Counted from the first letter of the stretch, positions 50,790 to 61,242 are shown. The stretch is DNA of 64,000 nucleotides from Sandaracinobacter neustonicus (GCF_006385875.1 NZ_VFSU01000017.1:62001-126000), one strand, 5' to 3'. Program-made: numbers and translations. The notes: generated by a model not told the origin, from the sequence alone.

Positions 50790-52208
50790 ATGCGCACCAT
50801 GGCGCAGGACAGCAGATATATCGGCCCCCGCCTGCGCCGCATGCGCCGCGATCTGGGCCTCACACAGGCCAATATGGCCGCCGATCTGGACATCTCGCCC
50901 TCTTACGTCGCCCTGCTGGAGCGCAACCAGCGGCCGCTGACCGCCGATCTGCTGATCCGGCTGGCGCAGACCTATGATCTGGATATCGCCCGGCTGGCCG
51001 GCGACGGCGGGGCAGAGCAGCAATCGCGGCTGTCGGCGGTGCTGAAAGACCCGATCTTCGCCGATATCGACTTGCCCGCGATGGAAGCGGCGGACGTGGC
51101 CGCCAACTACCCCGGCTTTGCCGAAGCGCTGCTGCGCCTGCACACCGCCTGGCGCGAGGAGCAGCTGGCGCTGGCCGACCGCAGCGTCGAGCGCGAGGGG
51201 CCCACCGGCGGCGAGCCGCCGGACCCGGTGGCCGAATCCCGCCGCTTCCTTGCGGCGCGGCGCAACTGCTTCCCCGCGCTGGACGACGCGGCCGAGCGGC
51301 TGGCCGCCACCATCGCGCAGGCGGACGGACTGCAAGGCTATCTGCGCGCGCGGCATGGCTTGCGCGTGCGCCGCCTGCCGGCCGACGTGATGATGGGGGC
51401 GATCCGCCGCCTGAACCATCATGGCCGCGAAGTGCAGCTGGACGATCAGATGGACAGCGCCAGCCAGAATTTCCAGCTGGCGCTGCAACTCGCCTATCTG
51501 GAGCTGCGATCGGACATCGAGGCCCAGTTGCAGGGCGGCCAGTTCGAAACCGACAATGGGCGGCGGCTGACGCACCGCGCGCTCGCCAGCTATGCGGCGG
51601 CCGCGATCCAGATGCCCTACACGGCCTTCGCCCGCGCCGCCGACAGCCGCCATTATGATGTGGAGGCGCTGGGCCGCCAGTTCGGGGCCAGCTTCGAACA
51701 GGCCGCGCACCGGCTGACCACGCTACAAAAGCCGGGGCATGAACGGGTGCCCTTTTTCTTCCTGCGGGTGGATCAGGCGGGCAATGTCTCCAAGCGGCTG
51801 GATGGCGCGGGCTTCCCCTTCGCCCGCCATGGCGGCGGCTGTCCCCTGTGGACGGTGCATCAGGTGTTCCGCACCCCGCGCCAGATCGTCACGCAATGGA
51901 TCGAACTGCCGGATGGGCAACGCTTTTTCTCCGTTGCCCGCACCGTCACGCAGGGGATCGGCGGCTTCGGCACCCCGCGCGCGGAACGCGCCATCGCGCT
52001 GGTCTGCGCGGAGGAGCATGCGGACCGGCTGATCTACACCCGCGCCGCCAACGCGCCCGGCCCCGCCATGGCGACGCCCATCGGCATCAGCTGCCGCCTG
52101 TGCCATCGCGCCGACTGCACCTCCCGCGCGGCCCCGCCCATCGGCCGTGACGTGCTGCCGGACGATTACCGCCGCACCAGCGCGCCCTTCGGCTTTTCCG
52201 ACGGTTGA
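50790..52208 (+). CDS. XRE/ImmA-type short-chain fatty acyl regulator (ScfR/RamB-like)
   Basis: 472 residues from ATG 50790. N-terminal helix-turn-helix (about 10-65: [35 protein letters not shown]), a middle IrrE/peptidase-M78-related domain ([19 protein letters not shown]... [20 protein letters not shown], lacking a clear HExxH), and a C-terminal DUF2083 region with [20 protein letters not shown] and clustered cysteines ([12 protein letters not shown]). Such proteins activate or repress glyoxylate-shunt and propionate genes according to acyl-CoA status. Being divergent from aceA, it is the likely aceA regulator. Its ORF is followed 50 bp later by the alcohol dehydrogenase gene. Confidence 0.88.
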   Translation: MRTMAQDSRYIGPRLRRMRRDLGLTQANMAADLDISPSYVALLERNQRPLTADLLIRLAQTYDLDIARLAGDGGAEQQSRLSAVLKDPIFADIDLPAMEAADVAANYPGFAEALLRLHTAWREEQLALADRSVEREGPTGGEPPDPVAESRRFLAARRNCFPALDDAAERLAATIAQADGLQGYLRARHGLRVRRLPADVMMGAIRRLNHHGREVQLDDQMDSASQNFQLALQLAYLELRSDIEAQLQGGQFETDNGRRLTHRALASYAAAAIQMPYTAFARAADSRHYDVEALGRQFGASFEQAAHRLTTLQKPGHERVPFFFLRVDQAGNVSKRLDGAGFPFARHGGGCPLWTVHQVFRTPRQIVTQWIELPDGQRFFSVARTVTQGIGGFGTPRAERAIALVCAEEHADRLIYTRAANAPGPAMATPIGISCRLCHRADCTSRAAPPIGRDVLPDDYRRTSAPFGFSDG

Positions 52209-52258
52209 TCCCGCGGCCATCGCCGGGGTATCGGCGAGGGAACTGGAGGCCAATACCC

Positions 52259-53371
52259 ATGAAGACACGTGCTGCCGTCGCATTCGAAGCCAAAAAGCCG
52301 CTGGAAATCGTCGAGGTGGATCTGGAAGGTCCGAAGCCCGGCGAAGTGATGGTGGAAATCAAGGCGACGGGCGTGTGCCACACCGATGCCTACACGCTGG
52401 ACGGTCTGGACAGCGAGGGCATCTTCCCCTCCATCCTTGGCCATGAAGGCGCGGGCGTGGTGGTGGAAGTGGGCGCGGGCGTCACCAGCGTGAAGCCGGG
52501 CGACCATGTGATCCCGCTCTACACGCCGGAATGCCGCCAGTGCAAAAGCTGCCTGTCTGGCAAGACCAACCTTTGCACCGCCATCCGCGCCACGCAGGGC
52601 AAGGGGCTGATGCCGGACGGCACCACGCGCTTTTCCTATAAGGGCCAGCCGATCTTCCATTATATGGGCTGCTCCACCTTTTCGAACTACACGGTGCTGC
52701 CGGAAATCGCCGTGGCGAAAATCCGCGAGGACGCGCCGTTCCAGTCCAGCTGCTATGTCGGTTGCGGCGTGACCACGGGCGTGGGCGCGGTGGTGAACAC
52801 CGCCAAGGTGCAGGTGGGCAACAATGTGGTGGTGTTCGGGCTGGGCGGCATCGGCCTGAACGTGATTCAGGGCGCGAAGATGGTCGGCGCAGATCGCATC
52901 ATCGGCGTGGACATCAACCCCGACCGCGAGGCGTGGGGCCGCAAGTTCGGCATGACGCATTTCCTGAACAGCAAGGGGATGTCCCGCGAAGACACGGTGG
53001 CGAAGCTGCTGGAACTGACGGACGGCGGCGCGGATTACAGCTTCGATTGCACCGGCAACACCGAAGTGATGCGCACCGCGCTGGAATGCTGCCACCGGGG
53101 CTGGGGTGAATCCATCATCATCGGCGTGGCCGAAGCGGGCAAGGAAATCTCCACCCGCCCGTTCCAGCTGGTGACGGGCCGGGTGTGGAAGGGCACGGCC
53201 TTTGGCGGCGCCAAGGGCCGGACGGACGTGCCGAAAATCATCGATTGGTATATGAACGGCAAGATCGAGATCGACCCGATGATCACCCATGTGTTGCCGC
53301 TGGACGAGATCAACAAGGCGTTCGACCTGATGCACAAGGGCGAGAGCATCCGGAGCGTGATCCTGTTCTGA
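52259..53371 (+). CDS. frmA: S-(hydroxymethyl)glutathione dehydrogenase / class III alcohol dehydrogenase
   Basis: 370 residues from ATG 52259 (ribosome site CTGGAGG). It oxidises the formaldehyde-glutathione adduct with NAD+ and can also reduce S-nitrosoglutathione. Zinc ligands: Cys and His in [12 protein letters not shown] and LGHEGAGVV; the structural-zinc cysteines in [17 protein letters not shown]. The catalytic Cys is in [14 protein letters not shown], and the Rossmann motif is [11 protein letters not shown]. Class III is shown by [19 protein letters not shown]. The S-formylglutathione hydrolase gene usually next door is missing; an S9 peptidase gene follows instead, overlapping its stop. 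Confidence 0.95.
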   Translation: MKTRAAVAFEAKKPLEIVEVDLEGPKPGEVMVEIKATGVCHTDAYTLDGLDSEGIFPSILGHEGAGVVVEVGAGVTSVKPGDHVIPLYTPECRQCKSCLSGKTNLCTAIRATQGKGLMPDGTTRFSYKGQPIFHYMGCSTFSNYTVLPEIAVAKIREDAPFQSSCYVGCGVTTGVGAVVNTAKVQVGNNVVVFGLGGIGLNVIQGAKMVGADRIIGVDINPDREAWGRKFGMTHFLNSKGMSREDTVAKLLELTDGGADYSFDCTGNTEVMRTALECCHRGWGESIIIGVAEAGKEISTRPFQLVTGRVWKGTAFGGAKGRTDVPKIIDWYMNGKIEIDPMITHVLPLDEINKAFDLMHKGESIRSVILF

Positions 53372-55353
53372 AGGCTGTTCGGAAGAACGGGCGGCTGCGC
53401 GCCATCCTTCTGGCCCTTGCGCTAGCCGCGCCTTGCGTCGCGGCCGACGCGGGGCGACCGTTCGAAGCCGCCGATGTCGCCCGGCTGGTGGTGCTCGGCG
53501 AACCCGCCTTCACGGCGGACGGCGGAGAGCTGCTCTATTCCGTAACCGCCACGGACACCCCCGCCCGCGCGCAGAGCGACCTGTGGGCTGCGGGTTGGGC
53601 GGGCGGGAAGCGGCGGCTGACGAACAGCCGGGACCGCAGCGAATGGATGCCGCAGCCACTGGCGGGCGGGCGGGTCGCCTTCCTGTCGGACGGCGCGGCA
53701 GACGGCAGCGTGCAGCTATGGGCCATGCCGCTGAAAGGCGGCCGCGCCCGCCAGCTGACGCGCATCCCCGGCGGCATCGGCGACTACAGCCTCTCGCCAG
53801 ACGGGCGGCAGGCGGTGGTGACGGTGGAGACCGGCGCGCCGGAATATCCCGCCGATGGCCCCGAGCCGCCGATCGTGGTGGACCGTTTCCAGAACCGGCA
53901 GGATGGCGCGGGCTGGCTGGACGCTCGCCGTTCGCATCTGGCGCTGGTGTCGCTGGCCGACGGCGCGGCACGGCTGCTGACGAGCGGCGATTACGACCAT
54001 TGGCTGCCCAGCTGGTCCCCCGATGGCCACTGGATCGCCTTCGTCTCCAAGCGCTGCGCGGACGCGGACCGGCGCTATTGCTCGGACGTCTATGTGATGC
54101 CCGCCGCTGGCGGCGAAGCGCGGCGGCTGAGCCGCCACGAAGGCGCTGACGCGGACCCGGATTTCGAAGCCGGGCGACCTTCATGGTCCCCGGATTCCCG
54201 GCGGCTGGCATGGGTGCGCGCGGGCGACGAACGCCTCACATGGTACAGCCCGTTCCGGCTGGTGGTCGCCGATCTCGACAGCGGCGACCTCAGCGAACCC
54301 GGCCCGGCGGACCGCTGGGTCTATGCCCCGCGCTGGACGGCGGACGGGCAGATTCTCGCGCTGGTGGAGGAGGACAGGGCGACTCGCCTCGCCGCCATCC
54401 GCCCCGACACCGGCGACATCAGCTACCTCACGCCCGCCGACGCCACCGCCGTGGAGTTCGCCAGCCACGGGCCGCGCGTGGCGGTGCTGCTGGGGGGCAG
54501 CGCCGCACCGCCCGCGCTCTGGGCGCTGGACGCGCCGAAGCGGCTGCTCGCCAGCCACAATGAATGGCTCGCCGAGCGGCAGATCGCGGAAACCCGCCCC
54601 GTCTCGTGGGCCAGCGGAGACGCCGAAATCCACGGCCTGCTGATGCTGCCGCCCGATCACCGCGAAGGCCAGCCGCTGCCGCTGATCGTGCGGCTGCACG
54701 GCGGCCCCGTCTGGCAATGGTCCCACGAATTCATGGCCGACTGGCAGGCCTTCGCCGCGCGCGGATACGCCGTGCTGGCCCCCAACCCGCGCGGGTCCTC
54801 CGGCCGGGGCGAGGCCTTCGCCCGCGCACAGATGGCGGACTGGGGCAATGCCGACGTCAACGATGTGCGCACCGGTATCGACCATCTGATCGCCACCGGC
54901 ATTGCAGACCCGGCCCGCATCGGTGTCGGCGGCTGGAGCTATGGCGGCATCCTCACCAACTATCTGATCGCCCGCGATCCACGCATCCGCGCCGCCGTCA
55001 GCGGCGCTGGAATGGGCAACTTCCTCGGCGGCTATGGTGTGGATCAGTACAGCCGCGATTACGAACTGGAACTGGGCCGCCCATGGGAAAACTCCGAGCT
55101 CTGGCGGAAACTCAGCTACCCCTTCTTCGAAGCCGACCGCATCCAGACCCCAACGCTTTACCTCTGCGCCGAAGCCGACAGCAACGTCCCCTGCTCCGGC
55201 AGCCAGCAGATGTTCCAGGCGCTGAAATCCCTGAATATCCCCACACGGCTGGTGATCTACCCCGGCGAAAACCACGGGCTGACGGTGCCTGCCTACCGCG
55301 TGGACCGGGTGGCGCGGGAACTGGATTGGTATGGGCGGTTTCTGGCAGAATAG
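53368..55353 (+). CDS. S9-family serine peptidase (prolyl oligopeptidase/DPP type), exported
   Basis: About 661 residues. There is no ATG, GTG or TTG upstream of the signal peptide in this frame; the best start is a CTG at 53368 overlapping the alcohol dehydrogenase stop (CTGA), which would give [20 protein letters not shown] as a signal peptide. The N-terminal part is a beta-propeller with WD40-like beta repeats ([36 protein letters not shown]). The C-terminal alpha/beta-hydrolase has Ser near 524 (GGWSYGGIL), Asp near 604 (CAEADSNVP) and His near 636 (GENHGL). It would cut peptides in the periplasm. Confidence 0.85.
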   Translation: MKAVRKNGRLRAILLALALAAPCVAADAGRPFEAADVARLVVLGEPAFTADGGELLYSVTATDTPARAQSDLWAAGWAGGKRRLTNSRDRSEWMPQPLAGGRVAFLSDGAADGSVQLWAMPLKGGRARQLTRIPGGIGDYSLSPDGRQAVVTVETGAPEYPADGPEPPIVVDRFQNRQDGAGWLDARRSHLALVSLADGAARLLTSGDYDHWLPSWSPDGHWIAFVSKRCADADRRYCSDVYVMPAAGGEARRLSRHEGADADPDFEAGRPSWSPDSRRLAWVRAGDERLTWYSPFRLVVADLDSGDLSEPGPADRWVYAPRWTADGQILALVEEDRATRLAAIRPDTGDISYLTPADATAVEFASHGPRVAVLLGGSAAPPALWALDAPKRLLASHNEWLAERQIAETRPVSWASGDAEIHGLLMLPPDHREGQPLPLIVRLHGGPVWQWSHEFMADWQAFAARGYAVLAPNPRGSSGRGEAFARAQMADWGNADVNDVRTGIDHLIATGIADPARIGVGGWSYGGILTNYLIARDPRIRAAVSGAGMGNFLGGYGVDQYSRDYELELGRPWENSELWRKLSYPFFEADRIQTPTLYLCAEADSNVPCSGSQQMFQALKSLNIPTRLVIYPGENHGLTVPAYRVDRVARELDWYGRFLAE

Positions 55354-55433
55354 CGGGATATGACGGTTCGCCCCGGCCGGGCCGGATCCGCTGACATTAT
55401 GGCAACCGCAACATTCCGCCAATTGTTGCAAGG

Positions 55434-55447
55434 TTGACACGGATCAA
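55434..55447. promoter_or_regulatory. FNR/FixK-type box upstream of the P-type ATPase gene
   Basis: TTGAC-ACGG-ATCAA matches the TTGAY-N4-RTCAA consensus of FNR/Anr/FixK regulators completely. It is centred about 90 bp before the ATG, so an activated promoter could start near 55482. This implies induction under low oxygen. Confidence 0.65.
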
Positions 55448-55530
55448 CGCCCTCCCCCATCCTTGCCGTCACTGCTGGCTCGGCGTTCCGCCATTCAAAC
55501 CGGCGCTGACTGCGAGACAGGGAGACGAAC

Positions 55531-58206
55531 ATGGGCATCGAGGCCGACACGCCCTGGCATGGGCTGCCGGACTATGAGGTTCTTGCAAGGTTGCAGGCCG
55601 ATATCGGCGGGTTGAGCGGCGCGGAGGCGGCGGCGCGGCTGGGTGTGCATGGGCCGAACAGTCTGCCGGTGTCGCGCGGGGTGCATCCGCTGCGGCGGTT
55701 TCTGGCGCAGTTCAACAGTGCGCTGATCTATTTCCTGCTGGCGGCCGCTGCGGGGGCGACGGTTCTGGGGCATCCGATTGATGCCGCGGTGATTCTGGCG
55801 GTGGTGCTGGTGAACGCCATTGTCGGCTTCCTGCAAGAGGGCAAGGCGGAGCGGGCGCTGAACGCCATTCGCGGGCTGATCGCGCCGCATGCGCATGTGC
55901 TGCGCGATGGCCATCGGCAATCCCTGCCGGTGGAGGGGCTGGTGCCCGGCGACATCGTGCTTCTGGAGGCGGGCGACAGGGTGCCTGCCGATGTCCGCAT
56001 CCTGCATGCGCGCGGGTTGAGCATCGACGAGGCGCTGCTGACGGGGGAATCGGTTACGTCGGAGAAACAGGAGCAGGCGGTGGCGGCGGATGCGTCCATC
56101 GGCGACCGTTCCAACATGGGCTTTTCCGGCACGTTGATCGCCACCGGGCAGGCGAAGGCCGTGGTGGTGAAAACCGGCGTGCACACCGAAATCGGCCGCA
56201 TCAGTGCGATGTTGCAACAGGTGGAGAGTGTTTCCACCCCGTTGTTGCGGCAGATCGACCGCTTCGCCCGGCGCTTCACATGGTTCGTGCTGGCGGGCTC
56301 TGTGTTGCTGTTCGCCTTCGCCGTGCTGGCGCGCGATTTTGAGTGGACAGAGGCGCTGATCGCCGTGGTGGCGCTGGCGGTGGGCGTGGTGCCGGAAGGC
56401 CTGCCTGCCGTGATCACCATCACGCTGGCGATCGGCGTGCAGCGCATGGCGGCGCGCAAGGCGGTGATCCGCAAGCTGCCCGCCGTGGAAACGCTGGGCG
56501 CAACCTCGGTGATCTGCACAGATAAAACAGGCACGCTCACCCGCAACGAGATGACGGCGCGGCACCTGCACTTGCCGGATCACCGGCTGGAGGTGAGCGG
56601 TTCGGGCTATGCGCCGCTGGGCAGTTTCGCAGCCATCGGCCATGACGATGATGCAGGTGCGCTGGCCGCTGCATCCGGGCTCATCCGCTGCGGCCTGTTG
56701 TGCGGCGATTCGCTGCTGCACGAACAAAACAGCCTCTGGCATGTCGATGGAGACCCGATGGAGGGCGCGCTGGTGGCGCTGGCGATGAAGGCGGGCCTCT
56801 CCCCGGATCATGTGCGCGCCGAATGGCCGCGCATCGACACCATCCCCTTCGACGCCGCCTATCGTTTCATGGCCACCCTGCACCGCGCGCCCGACGGCGG
56901 CGCGCTGCTGTTGGTGAAGGGCGCGCCCGAAGCACTGCTCGCCATGACGGGCGCAAGCGCGGATTTCTGGGAACCCCGGATCGCCGAAGCCGCCTCTCTC
57001 GGCGAGCGGGTGCTGGGCTTCGCCGCGAAGCATCTTCCCGTCGCGCCGGACCGGCTGGCCTTCACCGATCTGGATCGGGGAATCGACTTCCTCGGCCTCG
57101 TCGGCTTCATAGATCCCCCGCGTGATGAGGCTGTCGCCGCCATCGCCGAATGCCGCGCGGCGGGAATCGCGGTGAAGATGATCACCGGCGATCACAAGGC
57201 CACCGCACTCGCCATCGCCAACCAGATCGGCCTCGCGGATGACCCGCAGGTGGCGACCGGCGCGGAGATCGATGCGCTGTCAGACGAGGAGCTGATCCCC
57301 TTCGCCGCCGCCGTTTCCGTGTTCGCCCGCACCAGCCCCGAGCATAAGCTGCGCATCGTCCGCGCGTTGCAGGCGCGGGGCGCCATCGTCGCCATGACGG
57401 GCGACGGCGTGAACGACGCGCCCTCGCTGAAACAGGCCGATGTCGGCACCGCCATGGGCCACAAGGGCACCGAGGCGGCCAAGGAAGCCGCCGACATGGT
57501 GTTGCTGGACGACAATTTCGCCTCCATCGTCTCCGCCGTGCACGAAGGCCGCACCGTGCACGACAATATCCGCAAGGTGATTTCGTGGACGATCCCCACC
57601 AACGGCGGCGAGACGCTGGCCGTGGTGATCGCCATCGCCGCAGGCTTCACCTTGCCGATGACGGCGACGCAGATCCTGTGGATCAACCTTGTGCTCACCG
57701 TCACGCTGGGCCTCGTCCTCGCCTTCGAACCGCCGGAACCCGGGGTGATGAACCGGCCGCCCCGCAAGCCGGACGCGGGCCTGCTCTCCCCCTTCCTGCT
57801 GTGGCGCGTGGTGATCGTTTCCACCCTGCTCGCCGCTGCGGCGCTGGGCGTGTTCCACTGGTCGCTGAGGAACGGAGAGGATCTGCAAACGGCGCGCACC
57901 ATGGTCGTCAACATGCTGATCGTGGGGGAGACCTTCTACCTGTTCAACGTCCGCTACCTGCATGCGCAATCCATCACATGGCGCGGCGTGCAGGGCACCC
58001 CCGCCGTGCTCGCCGCCATCGCCGCCGTCGTGGTCGCGCAGCTGCTGTTTACCTACTGGCCGCCCATGCACGACATCTTCGATACCCGCCCCCTCTCGCT
58101 GGCGGACGGCGCGCTGATCCTCGCCATCGGGGTGGGCATCATGCTGCTGCTGGAGGTGGAAAAGCACGCCCTGCGACGGCTGGGCTGGTTCGACGAGGTG
58201 CGGTGA
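55531..58206 (+). CDS. Cation-transporting P-type ATPase (P2/P3-like, HAD-IC)
   Basis: 891 residues with the P-type ATPase order: actuator domain with LLTGESV near residue 170, helix 4 motif VGVVPEGLPAVI near residue 285, phosphorylated Asp331 in ICTDKTGTLTRNEM, nucleotide-binding VKGAPEALL, hinge MTGDGVNDAPSLKQADVG, then four to six C-terminal membrane helices. PEGLPA is the type II (Ca2+/Na+/K+-like) signature, not the CPC motif of heavy-metal pumps. In other proteobacteria such pumps sit in low-oxygen stress regulons; the upstream FNR box agrees. The ion cannot be named. Ribosome site AGGGAGA. Confidence 0.9.
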   Translation: MGIEADTPWHGLPDYEVLARLQADIGGLSGAEAAARLGVHGPNSLPVSRGVHPLRRFLAQFNSALIYFLLAAAAGATVLGHPIDAAVILAVVLVNAIVGFLQEGKAERALNAIRGLIAPHAHVLRDGHRQSLPVEGLVPGDIVLLEAGDRVPADVRILHARGLSIDEALLTGESVTSEKQEQAVAADASIGDRSNMGFSGTLIATGQAKAVVVKTGVHTEIGRISAMLQQVESVSTPLLRQIDRFARRFTWFVLAGSVLLFAFAVLARDFEWTEALIAVVALAVGVVPEGLPAVITITLAIGVQRMAARKAVIRKLPAVETLGATSVICTDKTGTLTRNEMTARHLHLPDHRLEVSGSGYAPLGSFAAIGHDDDAGALAAASGLIRCGLLCGDSLLHEQNSLWHVDGDPMEGALVALAMKAGLSPDHVRAEWPRIDTIPFDAAYRFMATLHRAPDGGALLLVKGAPEALLAMTGASADFWEPRIAEAASLGERVLGFAAKHLPVAPDRLAFTDLDRGIDFLGLVGFIDPPRDEAVAAIAECRAAGIAVKMITGDHKATALAIANQIGLADDPQVATGAEIDALSDEELIPFAAAVSVFARTSPEHKLRIVRALQARGAIVAMTGDGVNDAPSLKQADVGTAMGHKGTEAAKEAADMVLLDDNFASIVSAVHEGRTVHDNIRKVISWTIPTNGGETLAVVIAIAAGFTLPMTATQILWINLVLTVTLGLVLAFEPPEPGVMNRPPRKPDAGLLSPFLLWRVVIVSTLLAAAALGVFHWSLRNGEDLQTARTMVVNMLIVGETFYLFNVRYLHAQSITWRGVQGTPAVLAAIAAVVVAQLLFTYWPPMHDIFDTRPLSLADGALILAIGVGIMLLLEVEKHALRRLGWFDEVR

Positions 58207-58482
58207 GGGGGGGGGGCGCAGGTTCGTGGTTTTGAAGGGGCTCCGCCCCTTCATCCCGGCAGGGAAATGATTTCCCTGCACCCTCTAATTTTGCGTTGCG
58301 GCCCACCCGTCGCGCCGTGTGAGTGATCAGATTTCATTGCCTGCGGCGCTGCGGAGCGCTCTCCCCCGTGCCAAGGGGAGAGTAGGATAGGGGTGTCACC
58401 GCGGGGCCTAATCCGCTGATATTCCCATAAGCGCAACGAAAAGCGCCGCAGGCAACAACCATCATCCTCCCCCAACAACAGG

Positions 58483-58564
58483 CACCCCGGACTTGATCCG
58501 GGGTCCAGCTGTTCTTCGGCAATGCTGGAGCAGAAAAGCGGGACCCCGGATCAAGTCCGGGGCG
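58483..58564. repeat. Long palindromic element, second copy
   Basis: The core arms of 22 bp (58485-58506 and 58541-58562) are exact reverse complements. The left arm region (58483-58510) is identical over 28 bp to 6401-6428; the spacer and right end differ from the copy at 6398-6485. Confidence 0.85.
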
Positions 58565-58702
58565 ATGTGAGGAGGTTCGTGAGGCACGCCCCAAAGCGCC
58601 GCAGGCAATCAAACCAACCGCCCGCACACCTAACCGATGAACCTACAAATGTGGGTGCAGGGAGCACGGCTCCCTGCCCGCCGGAGGCAAAAAACGCGGT
58701 GC

Positions 58703-58731
58703 ATAAAAAAGGGGGGCACAAGGCCCCCCTT
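58703..58731 (-). terminator. Intrinsic terminator of pnp
   Basis: AAGGGGGGC (58709-58717), loop ACAAG, GCCCCCCTT (58723-58731). On the minus strand the stem ends in CCCCCC and runs into TTTTTTATGC, a classic terminator, 23 bp after the pnp stop. Confidence 0.85.
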
Positions 58732-58753
58732 CCTCAGCGCATAGCGCCAGATA

Positions 58754-61063
58754 TCAGTCGTCGTTCCCGGTCAGGAAGGCCGGCAGCGAGCCGTCGCCTT
58801 CCGGCTCGGAGCGTTCGCGGCGCGGGCCGCGATCACCCCGATCCCGGCCGCCATCACGGCGGGGGCCACGGTCACCGTCCCGGCGCGGGCCGCGGTCGCC
58901 ATCGCGACGCGGACCACGGTCGGAGCGTTCGCCGCCTTCACGCGGTTCGCGCGGGGGGCGGGTGTCGGCCAGTTCTTCGCCGGTTTCCTGATCGACGAGG
59001 CGCATGGAGAGCTTCACCTTGCCGCGATCGTCGACGCCGATCACCTTCACCTTGACCTGCTGGCCTTCGGTGAGGACGTCGGAGACCTTCTGCACGCGCT
59101 CGTTCTTGATTTCCGAGATGTGGACGAGGCCGTCCTTGGCACCCAGGAAGTTCACGAAGGCGCCGAATTCCGGCATGCCGACGACCTTGCCGGTGTAGAT
59201 CTTGCCGATTTCCGGCTCGGCGATGATGCCGATGATCCACTGGCGGGCGGCTTCGATCTTGTCGAGATCGGCGGAGGCGATCTTCACCGTGCCATCGTCT
59301 TCGATGTCCACCTTCGCGCCCGTGGTTGCCACGATTTCGCGGATCACCTTGCCGCCGGTGCCGATGATGTCGCGGATCTTGTCCTTGGGCACGCTCATCG
59401 TTTCGATGCGCGGCGCGTGGGCGGACATTTCCGTGCGGGTTTCGGTGATGGCCTTGGCCATTTCGCCCAGAATATGGGCGCGGCCGTCCTTCGCCTGAGC
59501 CAGCGCGACCTTCATGATCTCTTCGGTGATCCCGGCGATCTTGATGTCCATCTGCAGGGACGTGATGCCTTCGCTGGTGCCAGCCACCTTGAAGTCCATG
59601 TCGCCCAGATGATCTTCGTCACCCAGAATGTCGGACAGAACGGCGAAGTCCTTGCCTTCGAGGATCAGGCCCATGGCGATGCCCGCCACCGGGCGCTTCA
59701 GCGGAACGCCCGCATCCATCAGCGCCAGCGAACCGCCGCACACCGTCGCCATCGAGGACGAGCCGTTGGACTCGGTGATGTCCGACAGGAGGCGGATGGT
59801 GTAGGGGAACTCGTCCTTGCCCGGCAGCATCGGGTGGATGGCGCGCCATGCCAGCTTGCCATGGCCCACTTCGCGGCGGCCCGGCGCACCGAAGCGGCCC
59901 ACTTCACCGACCGAATAGGGCGGGAAGTTGTAGTGCAGCATGAAGCGTTCATACTTCAGGCCATCCAGACCGTCGATCATCTGCTCGGCGTCGGCGGTGC
60001 CCAGCGTCGTGGTGACGATGGCCTGCGTTTCGCCGCGCGTGAACAGCGCGGACCCGTGCGTGCGCGGCAGGAAGCCGACTTCGCCGAGGATCGGGCGGAT
60101 GGTCTTGGTGTCGCGGCCGTCGATGCGGCTGCCGTCCTTCAGGATCGCGCCACGGACGATTTCGCCTTCCAGCTTCTTGAACAGTTTGCCGGCCTTCTGC
60201 TGGGTGGCGGCGTCTGCATCGGCATAGAGCGGCTTGGCCTTCGCCTTGGCGTCTGCCAGCGCGGCGACGCGCGCGGCCTTTTGCGTGATCTTGTAGGCGG
60301 CGGCGATATCCTTGCCGACAGCCTTGCGGATCGTGGCGAGCATCTCGGTGTCGTCGGCGATCTTCAGGTCCCGAGGCTCTTTCGCAGCCTTTTCGGCGAG
60401 GCCGATGATGGCCTTGATCACCGGCTGGATCGACGTGTGGGCGAACATCACAGCGCCCAGCATCTCGTCTTCCGAAAGCTCCTGCGCTTCGGATTCCACC
60501 ATCATCACCGCGTCATGCGTGCCGGCGACGACGAGGTCGAGGCGGCCTTCCTTAAGCTGCTCCTTGGAGGGGTTCAGCTGATATTCGCCATCCTTGAAGC
60601 CCACGCGGGCGGCGGCGATGGGGCCCATGAAGGGCACGCCGGAGAGCGTCAGCGCGGCAGAGGCGGCGATCATCGCCACGATGTCGGCTTCATTCTCGCC
60701 ATCGTAGCTGAGAACCTGTGCGATCACGTTGATTTCGTTGTAGAAACCTTCCGGGAACAGCGGGCGCACCGGGCGATCGATCAGGCGGCTGGTGAGCGTT
60801 TCATGCTCGGTCGCGCCACGTTCGCGCTTGAAGAAGCCGCCCGGAATGCGACCGGCTGCGGAGAATTTCTCCTGATAATGCACGGTCAGCGGGAAGAAAT
60901 CCTGGCCTTCCTTCACCGACTTCGCGGCGGTCACGGCGCACAGCACCACGGTTTCCCCGTAGGTGGCCATCACGGCCCCGTCGGCCTGACGGGCGACCTT
61001 GCCGGTTTCAAGCGTCAGCGTGCGGCCGCCCCATTCGATGGATTGCTTGGCAATGGTAAACAT
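58754..61063 (-). CDS. pnp: Polyribonucleotide nucleotidyltransferase
   Basis: 769 residues from ATG 61063. It degrades RNA 3' to 5' with phosphate and is a core member of the RNA degradosome. Domains: two RNase PH-like halves (about 1-210 and 300-540; [21 protein letters not shown] and [15 protein letters not shown]), a KH domain ([16 protein letters not shown], about 560-610) and an S1 domain ([20 protein letters not shown], about 622-690). The tail is a low-complexity Arg/Asp/Gly stretch with four or five DRGPRR repeats, ending in PAFLTGNDD; such tails bind RNA or RNase E. It is downstream of rpsO with a hairpin leader. Confidence 0.97.
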   Translation of the reverse strand: MFTIAKQSIEWGGRTLTLETGKVARQADGAVMATYGETVVLCAVTAAKSVKEGQDFFPLTVHYQEKFSAAGRIPGGFFKRERGATEHETLTSRLIDRPVRPLFPEGFYNEINVIAQVLSYDGENEADIVAMIAASAALTLSGVPFMGPIAAARVGFKDGEYQLNPSKEQLKEGRLDLVVAGTHDAVMMVESEAQELSEDEMLGAVMFAHTSIQPVIKAIIGLAEKAAKEPRDLKIADDTEMLATIRKAVGKDIAAAYKITQKAARVAALADAKAKAKPLYADADAATQQKAGKLFKKLEGEIVRGAILKDGSRIDGRDTKTIRPILGEVGFLPRTHGSALFTRGETQAIVTTTLGTADAEQMIDGLDGLKYERFMLHYNFPPYSVGEVGRFGAPGRREVGHGKLAWRAIHPMLPGKDEFPYTIRLLSDITESNGSSSMATVCGGSLALMDAGVPLKRPVAGIAMGLILEGKDFAVLSDILGDEDHLGDMDFKVAGTSEGITSLQMDIKIAGITEEIMKVALAQAKDGRAHILGEMAKAITETRTEMSAHAPRIETMSVPKDKIRDIIGTGGKVIREIVATTGAKVDIEDDGTVKIASADLDKIEAARQWIIGIIAEPEIGKIYTGKVVGMPEFGAFVNFLGAKDGLVHISEIKNERVQKVSDVLTEGQQVKVKVIGVDDRGKVKLSMRLVDQETGEELADTRPPREPREGGERSDRGPRRDGDRGPRRDGDRGPRRDGGRDRGDRGPRRERSEPEGDGSLPAFLTGNDD

Positions 61064-61113
61064 CAATATGCTTTCTCAAGCCCCTGACCCAGTGCCAGAG
61101 GCAGTTCGGACAT

Positions 61114-61140
61114 GAGGCTCCTGAACCATTCAGGAGCCTC
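61114..61140 (-). promoter_or_regulatory. Hairpin in the pnp leader
   Basis: GAGGCTCCTGAA (61114-61125), loop CCA, TTCAGGAGCCTC (61129-61140): a perfect 12-bp stem about 50 bp before the pnp start. In Escherichia coli pnp is autoregulated through a leader hairpin cut by RNase III; this stem is in the right place for that, though it could also part-terminate the rpsO transcript. Confidence 0.55.
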
Positions 61141-61211
61141 GGACTTGCCCCGGATGAAACGGGGCGGCGCATCAGCGCCGGAAATCCCGGATACGCCGGG
61201 CCGGTTACAGG

Positions 61212-61236
61212 AAGGGCGCCCTTTCGGGGCGCCCTT
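61212..61236 (-). terminator. Hairpin after rpsO
   Basis: AAGGGCGCCC (61212-61221), loop TTTCG, GGGCGCCCTT (61227-61236), 6 bp beyond the rpsO stop. Only TTCCT follows on the minus strand, so it may allow read-through into pnp. Confidence 0.6.
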
Positions 61237-61242
61237 GCCGAA

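Larger units (their letters stand above)
58207..58753. repeat. Intergenic repeat mosaic between the P-type ATPase gene and pnp
   Basis: Between converging genes; no CDS. It has tandem hairpins (58232-58252 and 58259-58279, the same pair as after terC), the 14-mer in both orientations (58336-58349; 58443-58455, 13 of 14; 58596-58609), the long palindrome (58483-58564, core arms 58485-58506 and 58541-58562), another hairpin repeat with a different stem (58657-58677), and the pnp terminator (58703-58731). Confidence 0.8.

Noticed and set aside
58795-58930. Short repeats at the pnp 3' end considered as a CRISPR-like or tandem array
   Set aside because: They are in-frame codons for the DRGPRR repeats of the PNPase tail, uneven in length, with no spacers.
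59120-61087. Plus-strand frame of about 650 codons opposite pnp
   Set aside because: Composition typical of an antisense shadow (Gly/His/Ala/Asp-rich), with no family likeness; pnp is certain.
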